64,000 nt of DNA from the NCBI RefSeq assembly GCF_000378725.1, contig NZ_KB900367.1, positions 186,001 through 250,000 of the forward strand. Direction: 5' to 3'. This stretch comes from Peptoniphilus lacrimalis DSM 7455. Lineage in GTDB: Bacteria; Bacillota; Clostridia; Tissierellales; Peptoniphilaceae. Under the pieces are notes generated by a model that had not been told where the DNA came from, made no database searches, and saw only the letters and a program-made list of their open reading frames with translations. The position numbers and the translations under genes were made by a program. Of the stretch, positions 50,822 to 57,998 are shown piece by piece; the first letter of the stretch is position 1, and each line of letters starts with the position of its first letter.

Positions 50822-50875
50822 TTGTAAGACATATAAATTAATGCTCGCCTTTTTTGAGGATGTAGAACCTTACAA
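50822..50875 (+). promoter_or_regulatory. Paired leader of the excisionase gene
   Basis: TTGTAAG (50822-50828) pairs with CTTACAA (50869-50875), enclosing ATGCTCGCCTTTTTTGAGGA. The 3' arm ends 20 bp before the excisionase start, beside its ribosome site. Could influence translation; low support. Confidence 0.35.
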
Positions 50876-50894
50876 ACTATAAAAGGAGGACATT

Positions 50895-51089
50895 ATGAAA
50901 GGTATTTTTATGAATGCAAGAGATGTACAAGAATTTCTTGATGTAAGTAGGACAACAGCATATCAGATAATAAACGATATGAATCAAGATCTACTTAAAT
51001 TAGGCTATCGTGTGCAAAGAGGAAAGGTAAATAGAGAATACTTTATGGAAAAGTATTGCTATAAACCAACAAATACAAAGGAGGTTTAG
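50895..51089 (+). CDS. Small DNA-binding excisionase-like protein
   Basis: Protein of 64 residues with a helix-turn-helix (MNARDVQEFLDVSRTTAYQI) and a wing-like basic end (RVQRGKVNREYF). The size and the position directly before the integrase match Xis-type recombination directionality factors. AAAGGAGGACATT precedes the ATG. The integrase begins two bases after the stop. Confidence 0.78.
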   Translation: MKGIFMNARDVQEFLDVSRTTAYQIINDMNQDLLKLGYRVQRGKVNREYFMEKYCYKPTNTKEV

Positions 51090-51090
51090 A

Positions 51091-52215
51091 GTGCCAGCAT
51101 TTAGAGATGAAAGTGGAAACAAGACTTGGTTTTGTAAATTTAATTATACCAACTGGAAAGGTGAAAAATTAACTAAGAAAAAACGCGGATTTTCAAGAAA
51201 AAAAGAAGCATTAAAATGGGAACAAGAATTTTTAAATCAACATTCTGAATCAATTGAGATGAGCTTTAGGGAGTTTTTTGAACTTTACAAGAGGGATAGA
51301 AAACCAAGAATAAGAGAAAATACTTGGAGGACAAAAGAAGCAATTGTAAATCAAAAAATACTTCCATATATTGGTGATTTAATGCTTAATGAGATTAATA
51401 ATGTAACCATCATTCAATGGCAAAATGAGCTTATGAAGATTAAGGATAAGAATGGGAAGAACTACTCTCCTACTTATTTGAGAACTATTCATGCCCAGTT
51501 ATCTAGTATCTTAAATCATGCTTGTAGGTACTACAATTTAAAAACTAATGTTGCTCGTGATGTCGGTTCTATGGGTGAAAAAGAAGCTGATGAAATGCTC
51601 TTTTGGACTCAAGACGAATACGAAAGATTTATAGAAGCTATAAAAGATAAACCTGAATCATTCTATGCTTTTGAACTTTTATATTGGTGTGGTCTTAGAA
51701 TGGGAGAATTATTAGCCTTAACAAAAGAGAAATTTGATTTTGAAAGGCATACATTAAAAATTGATGAATCTTTACAAAGAATCGATGGGAAAAATGTAAT
51801 AACTGCTCCTAAGACTAAAAAGAGTATAAGGACAGTAGTTATGCCTGAATTTTTAACTGAAGAGATTAAAGAATATATAGACAGTTTTTATAAGTTAAAA
51901 GCAAAAGACTTAATATTTAATTTCTCTAAGAGCTACCTACACCATGAAATGGATAGAGGATCTAAGAAATCTCAAGTAAAAAGAATTCGAATACACGATT
52001 TAAGGCATTCACATGTTTCGCTTCTAATTGAATTAGGATTTTCAGCAACGGCAATAGCTGATAGGGTTGGACATGAATCAATTGACATCACCTATAGGTA
52101 TGCTCATCTCTTCCCTAGTAAGCAAAAAGAAATGGCTCTGTCTTTAACACAAGTGAGAAATAATAAGGCAAATGATTGGAAAGATTTATTAGAAGAGGAT
52201 GATAAAGATGTTTAG
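51091..52215 (+). CDS. int: Tyrosine recombinase / integrase (Tn916-type)
   Basis: Site-specific recombinase of 374 residues. The N-terminus (FRDESGNKTWFCKFNYTNWK) is an arm-binding AP2-like domain, followed by a core-binding domain (about 60-165) and the catalytic domain with Arg in WCGLRMGELLAL, HxxR in IHDLRHSH, His in VGHESI and the nucleophile Tyr in TYRYAHLFP. Starts at GTG after AAAGGAGG. It presumably recombines at the guaA-end att sites reported here. Overlaps nothing; the MobC-like gene starts 8 bp before its stop. Confidence 0.95.
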   Translation: MPAFRDESGNKTWFCKFNYTNWKGEKLTKKKRGFSRKKEALKWEQEFLNQHSESIEMSFREFFELYKRDRKPRIRENTWRTKEAIVNQKILPYIGDLMLNEINNVTIIQWQNELMKIKDKNGKNYSPTYLRTIHAQLSSILNHACRYYNLKTNVARDVGSMGEKEADEMLFWTQDEYERFIEAIKDKPESFYAFELLYWCGLRMGELLALTKEKFDFERHTLKIDESLQRIDGKNVITAPKTKKSIRTVVMPEFLTEEIKEYIDSFYKLKAKDLIFNFSKSYLHHEMDRGSKKSQVKRIRIHDLRHSHVSLLIELGFSATAIADRVGHESIDITYRYAHLFPSKQKEMALSLTQVRNNKANDWKDLLEEDDKDV

Positions 52216-52570
52216 AAGACATTCATTAGATGAAATTTCACAAAAAACTAGAAATAAAGAGAAAAATAGAAAAAGAAATCGCATTTTAAATTTTAGAGTA
52301 TCTGAAGAAGAATATGACCTAATAAACAAAAAGATTGCAATAAGCGGACTTAAAAAACAAGATTATTTTCTACAAATGTTATTAAATCACGAGGTTAAGT
52401 TAGTAAGTGATTACAGACTTTCTGATAATATAGCCAAGGAGATATTTCAACTAGCAAAAGTTATTAAAAAGTTTGGAAAACTAAATGACGATGAAGTTGA
52501 TATTTTAATTTATATTTTAGAAATATATGAAGAAATCAAAAAAGAAAAAAGCCCCTACTACAAAAAGTAA
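52208..52570 (+). CDS. MobC-like relaxosome protein (first)
   Basis: Protein of 120 residues with an N-terminal basic stretch and the ribbon-helix-helix-like pattern ILNFRVSEEEYDLINKKI then LKKQDYFLQMLLNHEV, typical of the MobC/auxiliary relaxosome family. Acidic helical C-terminus. GAGGA 9 bp upstream favours the ATG at 52208 over 52199. It overlaps the integrase end by 8 bp. It differs clearly from the second MobC at 54507. Confidence 0.72.
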   Translation: MFRRHSLDEISQKTRNKEKNRKRNRILNFRVSEEEYDLINKKIAISGLKKQDYFLQMLLNHEVKLVSDYRLSDNIAKEIFQLAKVIKKFGKLNDDEVDILIYILEIYEEIKKEKSPYYKK

Positions 52571-52578
52571 AGGCATAC

Positions 52579-52626
52579 ACTCCTGTGAGAAGTGTTCTCT
52601 AGACAAGTTCATTTTACCACAGGAGT
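52579..52626 (+). ncRNA. Structured leader before the replication gene
   Basis: Outer stem ACTCCTGTG / CACAGGAGT (perfect, 9 bp) encloses a hairpin GAGAA / TTCTC and an unpaired stretch. It lies 28 bp before a 25-codon frame and 92 bp before the VapE-like gene. It may be a regulatory leader or a weak terminator (CTTATTTAT follows). Confidence 0.45.
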
Positions 52627-52653
52627 CTTATTTATACCAGACAGGAGGATAAA

Positions 52654-52731
52654 ATGGAAAACAAATATAAAACAAAAAAGAGATTAAATGGTTATAAAAA
52701 GAAAAGGAGTAAGCCTTATGACAGATTTTAA
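52654..52731 (+). CDS. Very small basic protein (25 residues)
   Basis: Frame MENKYKTKKRLNGYKKKRSK followed by PYDRF, with ACAGGAGGATAAA directly before the ATG, a stronger ribosome site than most in the island. It overlaps the start of the VapE-like gene by 14 bp, so it may be a leader cistron for coupled translation or a basic DNA/RNA-binding peptide. No family recognised. Confidence 0.45.
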   Translation: MENKYKTKKRLNGYKKKRSKPYDRF

Positions 52732-54178
52732 ATTAAAATTCCCGGAAATAGATCAGACTTATGCCTTTTTAGATTTACAAACTACAGATAAGGGGATGGT
52801 TAGACAAATTACTGGGAATATTGTAACAGCGATTTTAAATCCCAAATATTGTCAAAACCAAAAAATCATTGATGGACAAATATTCTTTGATAAATTTACC
52901 AATGAAATAAAATTCCAGGGGAAAATTATTGGAGAAAGAAATATAAAGGAAAATCAAATACGACTTTGGGATGATTCTTTAAATAATAGACTAGGCTTAG
53001 AGATAGAAAAACATTTTGGAATTAATTATAACACCAACAAAATGTGGGAAGCTATTCGATTTGTAGCTCATCAATATGAAGTGAGTCCGCCAAAGCAATA
53101 TCTTCAAAATTTAAAATGGAATGGAGATAAAAATGCCATTAGAAAACTTTTACCAAGGTATTTGGGAGCGGATGATACAGAACTTAACAATTGGATAATG
53201 GAACATATGATATTAGGTATGATAAAAAGAATTTTCAATCCAGGATCTAAGTTTGATGAGATGATTGTTTTAGTTGGGGGACAAGGTATAGGCAAATCGA
53301 CTTTTGCAAGATACTTGTCCATAACAGATGATTGGTTTTGTACAATTGAAAACATTCAAGGTAAGGATGCCGTCATGAACCTTATGGGTAAAACTGTCGT
53401 TGAAATTGAAGAATTTGTTGCTTTAAGAAATGCAAAATCGGCTAATGAAGCTAAATCTTTTTTATCAAAATTAAGCGATAGGATAAGAATACCCTACGAA
53501 AAATATGCAACAGATGTGCCTAGGACATGTATATTCATAGGCACATTAAATGAAAGAACTTTTCTTAATGACCATACTGGAGAAAGAAGATATTTGCCTG
53601 TTGAATGTAACCCGAATCAAAGAATAAGGACTATATATCCAGATAAAAATCACAATGAAAAACTTTCAGACAAAGAATATATGTCACGCATAAGAGAAGA
53701 TTTTAATCAGGCTCTAGCCTTGGGATATGAAATCTTTAAAAACAAGACTTATGCATGGACTATACCAAAAAATCTTTTAAAAGACTTGTATAAAGAACAA
53801 GAAAAGTTTAAATATCTAAACCCAGATGTGGAAGACATTAGGTATTTCTTAGAAGAATATAAGCCGAAAAGTGCAGATCCAAATATAACTTGTTTCAAAG
53901 AACTAACCATGCAAGGCTACCAAATAAAATCAAAATCTTTTTCAGAGATTATGGATAATTATTTCCAAGACTGGATTCCAATTAGGTCATCAAAGACCCA
54001 GAGAATTTCACCAAGTGGAGTCTCAATTCCAGTAAAACTATATTATGAAAAGAAAACAGAAAACAAAAATGACTTTATAGAAGTTGATAAGAATTTGTTG
54101 CCAGAAGAATGGCAAAAAGAAAATCAGTTAGAAATAGATACAGCAAAACAAGTGAAAGATACAAATGTAACTTTGTAA
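52718..54178 (+). CDS. VapE-family P-loop protein, probable replication initiator/helicase
   Basis: Protein of 486 residues of the virulence-associated E family, found in satellites and integrative elements as a primase-helicase-like replication protein. Walker A is VGGQGIGKST near residue 195, Walker B-like EIEEF, the sensor region GTLNERTFLND and the arginine finger-like GERRYLPVE follow. An upstream frame from 52688 exists, but AAAAGGAG places the start at 52718. It suggests the element replicates after excision. Confidence 0.85.
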   Translation: MTDFKLKFPEIDQTYAFLDLQTTDKGMVRQITGNIVTAILNPKYCQNQKIIDGQIFFDKFTNEIKFQGKIIGERNIKENQIRLWDDSLNNRLGLEIEKHFGINYNTNKMWEAIRFVAHQYEVSPPKQYLQNLKWNGDKNAIRKLLPRYLGADDTELNNWIMEHMILGMIKRIFNPGSKFDEMIVLVGGQGIGKSTFARYLSITDDWFCTIENIQGKDAVMNLMGKTVVEIEEFVALRNAKSANEAKSFLSKLSDRIRIPYEKYATDVPRTCIFIGTLNERTFLNDHTGERRYLPVECNPNQRIRTIYPDKNHNEKLSDKEYMSRIREDFNQALALGYEIFKNKTYAWTIPKNLLKDLYKEQEKFKYLNPDVEDIRYFLEEYKPKSADPNITCFKELTMQGYQIKSKSFSEIMDNYFQDWIPIRSSKTQRISPSGVSIPVKLYYEKKTENKNDFIEVDKNLLPEEWQKENQLEIDTAKQVKDTNVTL

Positions 54179-54506
54179 CCTGTAACCAATCGTTATAAAT
54201 CTTCTTAAATTAGGATTACATAAATTAATGGCTTGATAATAAGGGGCAAACACAGACTCTTAAAACAAGCTTGCCTAATTTTTGAAGTTTTTATTTTATA
54301 AGTTACAGTTACACTTATTAATTTCTATTTGGAAAATTATGGGGAATTAGATTAAAGACTTGTTATTAATAGCAAGCACAGTAAGTGAGTACCCACTTAC
54401 GAAAAAATCAAAAAATCAATAGTTTTTAAGGCTATATAATTTTATGATTTTTTCCTTGTTAGGGAGAACCCTAAGACCCCAAAAGATAAGTGAAAAGGAG
54501 AAATAT
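54179..54506. other. Intergenic region with candidate transfer origin
   Basis: No gene. GTAAGTG (54381-54387) pairs with CACTTAC (54394-54400), and TTAGGG (54459-54464) pairs with CCCTAA (54469-54474), just before mobC. The GTAAGTG-x-CCC arrangement recalls nick regions of mobilisable elements of the RSF1010/pIP501 type. A third imperfect repeat (GGCAA...TTGCC) lies near 54243-54271. Confidence 0.5.
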
Positions 54507-54869
54507 ATGGATAATAGAAAAAGAAATAATCAACTAAAAATATATTTAACAGATGAAGAAAAAGAAATTTTTGAAAAGAAAATGAAACTTGCAAACTTCA
54601 AAACAATGTCCCACTTTCTTAGAAAATGTGTATTAGAAAAAGAAATTTATATTGTAGACCTAGAACCATTTAGAGATCTTCAATGGTTACTTTCAAATGT
54701 AACAAATAATATAAACCAGATTGCAAAAGCTACTAATATGACTGGTGTTATTTACAAAAATGACATACAGGCTATCAGGCAAGACGTAGACAAGTTATCC
54801 AAAGAAATCTGGGATATTCACAGCTTATTATTAAAAAGAATTCAAAAAATACAAGAATATCAGGAGTAA
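54507..54869 (+). CDS. mobC: MobC relaxosome protein (intact)
   Basis: Protein of 120 residues with the MobC pattern: basic start NRKRNNQLKIYLTDEEKEIF, then FKTMSHFLRKC and EPFRDLQWLLSNVTNNINQIA. MobC proteins bind the transfer origin and help the relaxase nick DNA. AAGGAG precedes the ATG at 54507; an upstream frame from 54444 runs through the likely transfer origin. No relaxase follows, unusual for mobC. Three decayed copies of this gene lie at 48148, 57387 and 63558. Confidence 0.87.
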   Translation: MDNRKRNNQLKIYLTDEEKEIFEKKMKLANFKTMSHFLRKCVLEKEIYIVDLEPFRDLQWLLSNVTNNINQIAKATNMTGVIYKNDIQAIRQDVDKLSKEIWDIHSLLLKRIQKIQEYQE

Positions 54870-54875
54870 GAAAGA

Positions 54876-55124
54876 ATGAAAATTTATATGAATGAACAAG
54901 GATTATTGGAAAAAGAAAGAGAATTATGTTTAGGTTTAGGAGGCATTGAGGATTTTATTAAGGAACTAGACGCCATGAGAGATACCTTCCAGGAAGTACA
55001 AGATCGTTACGAGAATTTTGAGAAAGTTTATCACTCAGATATGAAAAATATGTTAGAGGAACTATTCAAGTTTAATCAAAGTTTTGTTAGAAATAATGAA
55101 ACTTTGATTGATAAAATCGAATAA
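54876..55124 (+). CDS. Small helical protein, unknown
   Basis: Acidic protein of 82 residues, mostly helical and probably coiled coil from residue 25 to the end (FIKELDAMRDTFQEVQDRYE). No family recognised. It follows mobC by 6 bp and shares its terminator, so it may belong to the relaxosome. The ribosome site is AGGAG about 10 bp upstream. Confidence 0.55.
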   Translation: MKIYMNEQGLLEKERELCLGLGGIEDFIKELDAMRDTFQEVQDRYENFEKVYHSDMKNMLEELFKFNQSFVRNNETLIDKIE

Positions 55125-55132
55125 ATAAACCG

Positions 55133-55160
55133 AGGTGTCGTAGAAACACGGCACCTTTTT
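55133..55160 (+). terminator. Terminator after the mobC pair
   Basis: Nine-base stem AGGTGTCGT / ACGGCACCT (one G-T pair), loop AGAAAC, then TTTTT. Confidence 0.88.
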
Positions 55161-55182
55161 AAATGAGAAATTTGATTTTATC

Positions 55183-55191
55183 TGGTATAAT
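55183..55191 (+). promoter_or_regulatory. Extended -10 promoter of the DUF4275-ApeA operon
   Basis: TGGTATAAT, a perfect extended -10, 44 bp before the DUF4275 start and directly after a terminator. No -35 match. It gives the defence pair its own transcript. Confidence 0.6.
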
Positions 55192-55234
55192 AATCTTTAG
55201 TAAGTTGAAGATGAAAACGCTACGGAGAATCTCT

Positions 55235-55606
55235 ATGAATTTTGAGAAAGAATGGATAAAACATTTTACAAAAGATGTCTCTAAAAAAGATTTAGATTTT
55301 AGAGTTAGAGATTCAGGTAATTTTATATGGCATGCTTTTTTGGATTTAATTGATAAGGGAAGTTACTTGGTCGGAAATGAAGCGAGAAAAACTTTTGACA
55401 AGGTAAATAAAGTAGGTCCAATTTATTTTTTCCCTTGGGATGAAAATAAAGTTTTTGAAAATAACATTGAAGAAATTACTGCAGACATGCTCGATAGATA
55501 TGACGAGGTATATCTTGTCGCTTCCGATTGGTCATGGACAAATATAAAAACGCATGAAGAAGAATTAGGACCTTATTTTTGCTCTAATGCAGAGAATCAT
55601 ATTTAG
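55235..55606 (+). CDS. DUF4275 family protein
   Basis: Protein of 123 residues with DUF4275 features in order: a start with EKEWIKHFTKDVSK, the FIWHAF motif near residue 30, GNEARKTFDKV, a YFFPWDE strand, ITADMLDRYDEVYLVASDWS and the C-terminal THEEELGPYF. The family is of unknown function. The start at 55235 has GGAGA 7 bp upstream. It precedes the ApeA-like gene by 9 bp on one transcript, which suggests a shared job in defence or its control; this is inference. Confidence 0.72.
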   Translation: MNFEKEWIKHFTKDVSKKDLDFRVRDSGNFIWHAFLDLIDKGSYLVGNEARKTFDKVNKVGPIYFFPWDENKVFENNIEEITADMLDRYDEVYLVASDWSWTNIKTHEEELGPYFCSNAENHI

Positions 55607-55615
55607 GAGGCTTAG

Positions 55616-57058
55616 ATGAGAAATATACAAAAATATGGCGGAACATGGAAATTTTTTGATAGTGAGAAAACTTTTCAAGGAGAACTGCATATTGATTCGG
55701 ATAAAAATTTTATTGTTCTTGAATTAATTATTCCAGCCAGTGATAGTAATCCAATGCCTAGACCACCTTATAAAGGAAAGATTCCATATATATGTGGCAC
55801 TTTATTTTCTGGAGCAAAAGTTTTGTTATATAAATGTGAAACGGGTAAAGAGCACACATATCTATTATCATATACACAACAAATTATTTACTCTGATTTT
55901 GCTTTCTGGGGGCTAGAAATAAAGTCTGAAGATGAGGTAATGTTTTCAAATGTTACCGTTGACTTTGGGGAGATAATAAATTGGTCTAGATTGTGCAAAT
56001 ATAACTGGGACTATTCCTCAAATTATGGTGTGAATTTGATTTGGGAACATGAAGATCCTGTTAATTTTAAATTTGGAGATGGTTTACTTATAAAATTTTA
56101 TCCTGTACAGGGAAGTATGGAAAGCAATTCATATAGTAAGGAGATTATTGCACGTCAAAGTGTTCTTGTAGACTTTGTTTATAATCAACCTAAAGAGATT
56201 GATGAAATACTAGATGATATTTTATCTATTCAGTATCTTATAGGCCTTGGTATTGATAATGAGGTAGTTATTGAGAATATTAAATATCAACACCCAACAA
56301 TATATTCAGAATTTGAAAACAAAGATGGATCTGTTACTAAACATTTTTTAAAAGCTGATTTGTTGTTTGGAAAGGGAGAGAAAAAATCTACTGCAAGTAT
56401 TAGACCGTTCAAATTTATCTTTACTTTAAGAGATATAAATGATCAAAATATTTTTTTAAATTGGAATAATAGATATTCTAAACTTAAACCAGTCTTGGAT
56501 CTTTACTTTACTGTTTTTTCTAATAAAATTACAGCACCAGAAGTCTTGTTTTTAAACTTGGTTCAAGCTTTAGAGACTTTTCATGCAAGATTTATCACTG
56601 ATGATGTAAAAGATTACATTACTAGAGTTGAAAAAATTACTTATAATTTTTGTAGGGGTAATGAGAATCAGAATCAATGGCACGATTTTTTACTTGATGA
56701 GCATCAGCAAAATAGTAAAAAGATACATCTAAGAAGTCGCTTGGCTGATTTAATTTTTGCTGAAGGAATATTACCCTTCTGGCCTAGTTCTTACAATAAA
56801 GTAGAATATATCAGTAAGGTAGTAGATACGAGAAATTACTATACTCATTATAATATCGAAAAAGAAGAGAAGGCACTTTCAAGAGAAGAATTGCCTTTAG
56901 TAAATGCTGAACTAAGGATATTACTACAGTTCCATATTCTAAAGATTCTAGGTTTTTCTACTGACGAATTAAGGAAGAAAACAGTAGAAGAGATGAACAG
57001 GCTTAATGATATTAAATTTTTACAAGAAGGAACTCATGAGATAAAAGAGAGACTGTGA
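55616..57058 (+). CDS. ApeA-type HEPN anti-phage protein
   Basis: Protein of 480 residues. The N-terminal half is beta-rich (GGTWKFFDSEKTFQGELHI) like the ApeA N-terminal domain, and the C-terminal part from about 300 is a HEPN domain with the RNase motif R-x4-H in TRNYYTHYN (Arg406, His411). ApeA proteins are single-gene anti-phage systems thought to cut RNA after infection. AGGAGG precedes the ATG. No signal peptide or membrane segment. It is preceded by DUF4275 and followed by a broken regulator. Assignment rests on domain order and motif; no search was possible. Confidence 0.75.
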   Translation: MRNIQKYGGTWKFFDSEKTFQGELHIDSDKNFIVLELIIPASDSNPMPRPPYKGKIPYICGTLFSGAKVLLYKCETGKEHTYLLSYTQQIIYSDFAFWGLEIKSEDEVMFSNVTVDFGEIINWSRLCKYNWDYSSNYGVNLIWEHEDPVNFKFGDGLLIKFYPVQGSMESNSYSKEIIARQSVLVDFVYNQPKEIDEILDDILSIQYLIGLGIDNEVVIENIKYQHPTIYSEFENKDGSVTKHFLKADLLFGKGEKKSTASIRPFKFIFTLRDINDQNIFLNWNNRYSKLKPVLDLYFTVFSNKITAPEVLFLNLVQALETFHARFITDDVKDYITRVEKITYNFCRGNENQNQWHDFLLDEHQQNSKKIHLRSRLADLIFAEGILPFWPSSYNKVEYISKVVDTRNYYTHYNIEKEEKALSREELPLVNAELRILLQFHILKILGFSTDELRKKTVEEMNRLNDIKFLQEGTHEIKERL

Positions 57059-57101
57059 GTTAAAAAGCGTGAATAATAATATAGCAATGAAAGAGAAAAA
57101 T

Positions 57102-57320
57102 ATGGCATTTTATTACAGCAAACTTTGAAAGTTGCTTGACGAGAAGAAAATGTATAAAGAAGACTTAAGACTAGATACAGGGATGTCCTCAGCAACTCTT
57201 CATAAGTTAGGTAAGAATGAGATTGTTAGCATGGATGTTTTAGCAAGAATTTGTGAAAGTCTTAAATGTGATGAGGGAGATATTGTTAGCTATATAAATG
57301 AAGAGGGTGTGTCAGAATGA
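57102..57320 (+). pseudogene. XRE-type regulator with in-frame stop
   Basis: The frame reads MAFYYSKL, then TGA (57126-57128), then KLLDEKKMYKEDLRLDTGMS and a complete Cro/C1-type helix-turn-helix ending INEEGVSE. Relatives, including the one at 62883 (KLWKKLIDEKMNK), have Trp at the stop, so TGG became TGA. Restart at TTG 57132 is possible and would lose the first nine residues only. The product would be a small DNA-binding protein downstream of the ApeA operon. Confidence 0.75.
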
Positions 57321-57346
57321 TTAAATTCTGATACACTCTCTTTTTT
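57303..57346 (+). terminator. Strong terminator overlapping the XRE stop codon
   Basis: Sixteen-base stem starting GAGGGTGTGTCAGAAT and closing ATTCTGATACACTCTC, loop GATTAA, then TTTTTT. Likely also ends the DUF4275-ApeA transcript. Confidence 0.9.
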
Positions 57347-57420
57347 ATTTGATAGGTTGTACACTTAAAAGCGACATATAGTATAAAATAAATTTAAAAA
57401 TCAACTAAAAATATATTTAA
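57344..57420. repeat. Module upstream of mobC, copy 2
   Basis: Near-identical to 48091-48168: TTTTATTTGATAGGTTGTAC, TTAAAAGCGACAT and TAGTATAAAATAAATTT, again directly after a terminator and before a mobC frame. Confidence 0.7.
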
Positions 57421-57734
57421 CAGATGAAGAAAAAGAAATTTTTGAAAAGAAAATGAAACTTGCAAATTGCAAAACCATGTCCCACTTTCTTAGGAAATGT
57501 GTATTAGAAAAAGAAATTTATATTGTAGACCTAGAACCATTTAGAAATCTCCAATGGCTACTTTCTAATGCAACAAACAATATTAATCAGATTGTAAAAG
57601 CAACTAATGCAACTGGTGTTATTTACAAAAATGAAATTGAATCTATGAATAATCAGATAGAAAAATTATCAAAAGAAATATGGCAGATCCATTCCCTACT
57701 TCTTAATAAATCAAAAGAAAGTTCTGGTGATTAG
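57387..57734 (+). pseudogene. mobC copy without a start codon
   Basis: The frame matches the intact MobC from NQLKIYLTDEEKEIFEKKMK through FLRKC and HSLLLNKSKESS to the stop, but the first residues are replaced by NKF from the repeated module and no ATG, GTG or TTG occurs before residue 23 (57453). Translation from 57453 would give 93 residues lacking the first helix. A truncated relaxase follows two bases later, the normal mobC-mobA order. Confidence 0.72.
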
Positions 57735-57735
57735 T

Positions 57736-57975
57736 ATGGCAATTATAAAAACACATCCAATAAAATCAACTTTAAATTTGGCAATAGATTACATTACCGA
57801 GGGTGAAAAAACTGATGAAAAAATTTTAGTATCTTCATTCAAATGTCATACATATATTGACCATATTCAGTTTATGAAAACACGAGAAGATAATGATATT
57901 AATGGTTCAGTTTTGTCTGGGATTCTAATACAATCTTTTATTTTAGGGTGGTTTTGTGCTATAGAAATGCTGTGA
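57736..57975 (+). pseudogene. Relaxase (MobA/VirD2-type) N-terminal fragment
   Basis: The first 55 residues read like a relaxase start: MAIIKTHPIKSTLNLAIDYI, then GEKTDEKILVSSFKC and HIQFMKTREDND. After LIQSF the sequence turns to unrelated FILGWFCAIEML and stops at residue 79, without the active-site histidine triad expected further on. The rest of the gene is absent; the ABC/two-component cassette begins at this point. No other relaxase is visible, so the island cannot mobilise itself. Confidence 0.82.
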
Positions 57976-57996
57976 GTTTAATGCTCACAGCATTTC
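57964..57996. terminator. Stem-loop between the relaxase fragment and the ABC permease
   Basis: Thirteen-base perfect arms GAAATGCTGTGAG / CTCACAGCATTTC with a 7-base loop, directly after the permease stop on the minus strand. T runs are poor on both sides, so terminator function is probable but not certain. Confidence 0.55.
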
Positions 57997-57998
57997 TC

